Shown: positions 58,910 to 64,000 of the stretch, one piece after another
Layout: each line of letters opens with the position of its first letter
How positions within the stretch are numbered: position 1 is the first letter of the stretch
Source of the DNA: Ciona savignyi
Taxonomy: Eukaryota > Chordata > Ascidiacea > Phlebobranchia > Cionidae
NCBI GenBank assembly: GCA_000149265.1
Contig: CH002711.1
Location: forward strand, 639,933-703,932
Length of the DNA: 64,000 nt
Reading direction: 5' to 3'
Translations under genes and position numbers: made by a program
The notes under the pieces: model-generated
Told to the model about the DNA's origin: nothing
What the model saw: only the letters and a program-made list of their open reading frames with translations
Database searches by the model: none

Positions 58910-60544
58910 GTTAGTTATGTTTCCTAATTGGTTGGCTGGGAACTCAATGGTATATTGTTGCTGCCCTGGTTAGTAAACCGCTGTAGAATATTTCGATTAA
59001 TAAAAACTGAGTTAAACATTTCAAATTAAGGTAATTTTGTACACAGTGTTATTGGTTTTCCTTTTCACGTGGCTAGTTATGTTTATAGCATTTATTAACA
59101 ATGTGAAGGAAAAAAACAATTCATCATTCAACTAATTTAATACACAAATAAATTTAATTTAATGCAACCACAGATTATCTTTTCCCAGCATAATAGTTTG
59201 TGTTTTTAGAGCCAACATTCGACCACACGTATTAAACACTACCTTTCCACGTTTATTTGGACATAAAGATAATGTACAATAACACAATTTAACATTCTAT
59301 TTGTTTAAAACTTGGTAATGTTGCAGGGAAATAAAAATGCAGATATGCCAAATGTATATTGGGGTGTAGTGTATTTATTTATTAAACATTTAAAATAATG
59401 ATTAAGAGCGCCAAATACATTTAGATTAAACCAAGTCTGTGCTTTTCACAAGTGCGAAGGGTATTTAATTTAGCAAAATTCTGTTCTTATAATACTTATA
59501 TAGTATATATACTCTTACAGCAACATAAACTCAGCATTGTTAGACTGTTAATTTTATAAAAATTATGAATTGTGTCATTTGAGTATCAGTAGCTTGTATT
59601 GTTTAACAGAGTATTGTTTTATTTATTTATTGATTTGGTTGCCTAGCACTATATATTTACTACCTTGTTTTTATTATATGCATGTAATATAGCGGTACCG
59701 GTAATAATCTTTATATTGATTAGCAAAGCAATAAGATCACACGCTACGTAGTGGTAATTATAGCATATTACATTAAATTTTAATGTCATAAATATGACCA
59801 TGACAAGCCAATACCAAGCAGTGATGCTTAAACATCAATTAAGTATTATTAGTATGTGCAATATATTGACTTTTGAAGAATAGCATCATTCTTTAAATGT
59901 ACGATTACTCTATGGTGTATAAACATGCGTCAGTAACCTTTTGGAAAGCTTTTGCACACTGTAATCTTGATTGGATTTTATCTTCCATGGATATTGTACC
60001 TTGCTGAGTGTTGACAGGCCATATGTTTAGGAAAGATGCAATTTTTCCCATGTCAATGCTTAAACAATATGCATTATGTAAAACTTTATTAATAATGTTG
60101 CAATAGCTTAATTTTGTTCTATTTATTGTCCTGCTAAAGGGTTTACTTGCTTTGCATCTTAGTTTTGGATAAGATTTATATAATCCATTTAAATCTGCTA
60201 AGGATGCGATTTCCCTCCTGTCAGCAGTATACAATTACTGTTTCCTTAAATCTTTTAACAGCTTTATAAAATAATTTTATTTGATCTTCAAGTTCCGTTC
60301 TTTACGGTTTTGTTTTAGAAAATTTAATAATATATGTTAGTCTTTTAGATTTGGCTTCTTTATTTTTCTTCTTGGTTGGGATGCTCCATTCAAAGGCATA
60401 GTTAGAGTTGAGTGCACTTGAAAGGAGTGTGTTTACGTCAGTTAATACAATCATCAATCAAGTACATTGTTTTGAGTTGTATTTAAAGTATATTTTGCCT
60501 AATTGACCTATTTACCAAGCTATGTTTTACTCTATATCATAATT

Positions 60545-60622
60545 TTCATTTGCATATACCGGTACATGAGATATTGAGAAAAAAATTCATTTGCATATAC
60601 GTGATGAGATATTGAGAAAAAG
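60545..60622. repeat. two-copy tandem duplication, about 40 bp
   Basis: TTCATTTGCATATAC followed by a few variable bases and ATGAGATATTGAGAAAAA occurs twice in a row, the first copy with an extra CGGTAC. Confidence 0.85.
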
Positions 60623-60784
60623 CATGAATTATTGATTGCAAAAATATAATAACACCAATTTAATCTTTTAAAATTTTTAGCAGTCTTTAATTTGGTTACA
60701 CCTTAAACACAGACGAGACGCAACGTAATTTATTTTAAGACACCAGGCATGTGAATCTTTGATGATTAACATTTAATTACCACA

Positions 60785-60930
60785 TAACGTCATGTTTAAA
60801 TTTGACAATATTCAAAATAACTTCAAATTTACAAACGTTAATACTGTGTAGAACATCATGTTCAAGTCTGGCAACTTCAAAAATAACTTCAATTTGCAAA
60901 CATTTGTACACTGTATAACATCATGTACAA
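60785..60930. repeat. diverged tandem repeat, about 65-bp unit, two to three copies
   Basis: The unit runs AACRTCATGTTYAA..., then TTCAAAATAACTTCAA, then TTTGCAAACATT and CTGTRTAG/AT. Two near-full copies are followed by the start of a third (AACATCATGTACAA). Confidence 0.8.
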
Positions 60931-62422
60931 CTAGGCATATATCAAAATTCTCTGTATTACAACACAAGGGCCATTGGCCATGTTATCAACTTAAACAAGA
61001 TATGTTCCATGTGATTGTGCCAAGCTGAATTTAAGCAAAATGTATATTTCCAATTAAACTCCAATATTGCATATTTAATTCATTAAATTATAAAGAAATA
61101 TTTCGGTCACAGAACACTGAAGAAAATTTAATATTCTATTTCGCAAAATAATTCTCTTTTTTGTGTATTAGTGCTGTATGAAGAAACAAATATGTTAAAT
61201 TTGAGATATTTTTATTGTTTCATATTGACAACAGTAAATCAGCATAAATTAAACAACTATGGACTACGGTTGTGTGGTTAAGTTATCCCATATGGATATT
61301 GCTGCACTTAAAATTATATTTGCACTTCCAATGTGGTATCTTGCACCCAATTTTGAAGTATAACCGGGAGGCTGTCTATCGTTTGATTTACAACTTGTTA
61401 ATCTGTGGGAACGGAATTTTTCGAACCGTTCACACATTATCCCAGTGTTGCAGGATAAGTTACACTCTTCATTCATTAAAGTAGCAGGTGAGAGTTCCTC
61501 TCATGACAATTCTTTTCTTTTTGTTCAATATAACAACGGTTGGCAGCTGGCGCTCTCTCAATTTAAAGCGAATGGAAAATCGCCTTTATATCTTCATTTG
61601 TCTTGTCGTGTAAACGAGATCCACGTTGGAGAGTGAATGGCTCCCATTCTTTTTTTGTTTCCATTAAAAAGCGGTGTCTTATTCACTCTTATTGATGTGG
61701 TCGCCGTTAAAATTCAACTATTTCGACCTTCTCTATTATTGTGACGGTGAATGCTATTAAATAGTACAGTATGTGGCAATCGGTTATTAGAGCTTGTTTA
61801 AACACGCTGTTTTGTCATCTTCAAACGCCGTGCTGACGCGCGCACCTCGCGAACCGTTGTGTGAATAACATTCCAGCTTGCCGATCTGTGTCAATACAGC
61901 AAGCAACCAACCTGGTCGTTTTAGTCAGTCTACTTCTGATAACGCGCTCGGCCTCGGCTCTATTTCCTATGCGCTGTATTTCCTGTGTCTAGGCCAGCGC
62001 CACAGACACACTTGACTGGCGCTGACTCGTCCGAGCCATGGTCCATTGTTTACATACTTCCCCGGTGCCCAGCCGCAGTAATCTACCAAAGGAATAAATA
62101 TAACATTTCACACATCGTCGCCGAAGATTCTTTATGAACTCTTCCCTCACAAACTTCTCCCAATCCACACAAAAGAAGAGGAATTTTCCGGGTGACACGG
62201 CAATTCATACACGGTTACTCAACCATGGCGGTAATGCCACACAAATATGTGGCATCTACGTCATTGTTCCCCTCACGTCAAGTTACCTGGTGTTGGGTTA
62301 ATTTAACAACTGGATCTCTTAAACCGGTTATTACCTAAAACCGGTAATAAACATGTTAAATCTCTAAAACAAGATTGATAAAGTTCGACAAACAATGTCT
62401 TCTGGGGTTCGGTGAGATATGA

Positions 62423-62881
62423 TTACAGTTCGTCTGCTGACAGATAATAACAATTCACCATCGCTACACGGGTTGGCCTTTGATGCGGCCTGCCCGGCTT
62501 CAGGTTAATCGATTCGTGTTCCCGACAGTCGGTGTTCGCGCGTCGCAGTTTCCGTTCGTCTCCAGTCGTGATGAGTGAAGGCGACCGCCGGTTCGCTAGG
62601 AATCTTAGCGTCAATGTCAGTTTAGTCTGGACAGTGCGGGCTCCGGCAACCACCTCTGTGTTTACGGCTCCCTGTAATCCCGCAGATATAACGCGAGGAT
62701 CGGCTTGAAACGAGCCGCCATCCAGCATAGTAAGCTTTGTGTGGCAGCAGTAGGTATTTAGTCCTAACACAGAATATAAAGATAAAAGTAGATATAACAC
62801 CATACAGCGAGGAACCGAAAACAGTGAAAAAGGTTTATCTGCAGAAAAAAAATGCTCTTTAAATGTTGAACAGTCTGGCAT
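62423..62881 (-). other. 152-codon open frame, possible secreted-protein first exon
   Basis: The frame includes an internal Met followed by a hydrophobic stretch VLYLLLSLYSVLGL that could serve as a signal peptide. After ISAGLQGA there is a donor-like GTAAAC, so only part may be coding. Codon content in the second half is Arg/Thr rich and resembles no family I know. The GC-richer surroundings suit a 5' exon, but chance is as likely. Confidence 0.2.
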
Positions 62882-64000
62882 TAAAATACAAGATCGTTAT
62901 GTGTAGAATGCGAAACGTGTTTAAAACAGTGTCCTTTTAAGAAGTTTCGTGTTGTTTTAGGTTTGTTAATACTTGGCCAGCTGCAGCCTTTACCTTATCA
63001 CATAATCCGCCTGGGTGCTTGGTTTCCTTATACCATTTCATCAGCCCTTAAGCCAGACGAGTTAATCTCATTCGCCAGTTATTCACGCAATGCAATTTAG
63101 GCGGAGCTTTACGTGCAGCTTACCGCAACTACGCCGCGCCTCACGCTATAGTAATTATGTTCCTGACGCTGATATGCCATGGAGGTTCAATGACGTGTGG
63201 AAAAGCCACTGTAGGTTATAAATATTATGGATTGCCCAGACATGCTTCCCAAGTCCAAAGTTTGTTAATTTGCCCACTTCCCGCTCAAGGGTTCGTTATC
63301 TCTAAGTGTTATGCCAGGTAAAAATAAGCCCTCACCCGGCTCCAAAGTGCCAGATAGCTTACCTCAAACAAAGCTTAATGCGCAGTTAACTTTAATTACC
63401 GCACAGAGAACGAATGTGTACATTGAATTAAAGTGGTTTCTTACTACCTTTGATTTATCGTTAAATTAATTACCCATAATATTCCTTCTAAGTTGGAATA
63501 TATGATTTCGTAATTCGTTGGCGGTTATAACCGTTATCTGATGTTATAAATTAACCACTGAAGATTACGCCCACGAAATCAATCTAGCAGTGTTGGCCCT
63601 GGATAAGCTCTCAATCCGTGTGATTGGGCATTTAAACGAAATTACAACACTTTTTATGTTGCGCTGCAGACAGTTACATGTTGTTAATTAATCTGTCGTG
63701 AAACCTGTCTCTAAAATGTCCCATTTGATTCGCTTTCAGTCATATTGAGACATGACAGGAGTTCTGTCTAAATGCGTTATGGTGTCTCGGTTTTATCATT
63801 GTAAATGGAATTCTTACATTTTTACTTCATCCGGTACGACAGGAAATGATTGAAAGGCGAATATCGTCTTTATTACTCAACGCTTTGTAGCGAATTTATG
63901 GACATTCTTTTAAGGTCAATTTAAAAGGCTAAAAATAACCTCCAATTTCCCCACCAATATTTTATATTCGCGTGGGCCTTTTACGATAATCAGCCTAATC

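Larger units (their letters stand above)
58910..64000. other. right-hand region without a firm gene
   Basis: The stretch 58910-61700 is very AT-rich and has only the tandem repeats listed and an open frame of 109 codons on the minus strand (59905-60234). From about 61800 to 63200 the sequence is richer in G+C and CpG and carries a 152-codon minus-strand frame (62423-62881). This may mark a promoter or first exon of a gene continuing beyond the window. Confidence 0.5.

Noticed and set aside
1..64000. CRISPR arrays, prokaryotic operons or phage systems
   Set aside because: The window is plainly nuclear DNA of an animal with spliced genes. The regular repeats seen are intronic minisatellites, not spacer arrays.

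Overview
This window is eukaryotic nuclear DNA, most probably from a tunicate of the Ciona type. The evidence is a set of clearly chordate/metazoan orthologues, mostly small multi-exon genes with GT-AG introns, AT-rich introns and intergenic DNA, short divergent and convergent spacings, and short tRNA-like SINEs and MITEs. The genus is inferred, not proven. One assembly gap of 100 N lies at 12960-13059. Exon boundaries were found by hand, matching donor/acceptor sites, phase and family resemblance.

Layout, left to right: the 3' part of a PPTC7-type mitochondrial phosphatase (+, 208-3490); a RING-H2 E3 ligase of the RNF126/115/181 group (+, 6653-9833); RSU1 (-, 11583-14693, one exon cut by the gap); an intronless TAF2 (+, 15361-18831) in divergent arrangement with RSU1; LRRC61 (+, 19189-22306); two divergent paralogous alkylsulfatase-like metallo-hydrolases (-, 22574-27559 and +, 28338-31001); a tetraspanin (+, 31557-33871); KIF12 (-, 34657-44376); GGA (-, 46715-54971); and an intronless SSR1/TRAP-alpha (-, 55705-56619). 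The last 7 kb holds only weak candidates: a possible exon at 58814-58909 and a GC-richer stretch at about 61800-63200.

Most genes are unrelated housekeeping genes: ubiquitin ligation, integrin adhesion, TFIID, Golgi sorting, ER translocation and kinesin transport. The unusual unit is the head-to-head alkylsulfatase-like pair at 22574-31001. Both copies combine an N-terminal membrane anchor, an HxHxDH zinc site, an alkylsulfatase dimerisation region and an SCP2-like C-terminal domain. All four introns of each are phase 1 at matching places, so they arose by duplication of one intron-bearing gene. Such enzymes are best known from bacteria and yeast, and ascidians are known to make alkyl sulfates, so a role in that chemistry is a testable idea.

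Mobile DNA: a 356-bp hAT-type MITE with an 8-bp target duplication (23990-24345), a 950-bp terminal-inverted-repeat element flanked by TA (25034-25983), at least four or five copies of one tRNA-like SINE family, and several tandem repeats.
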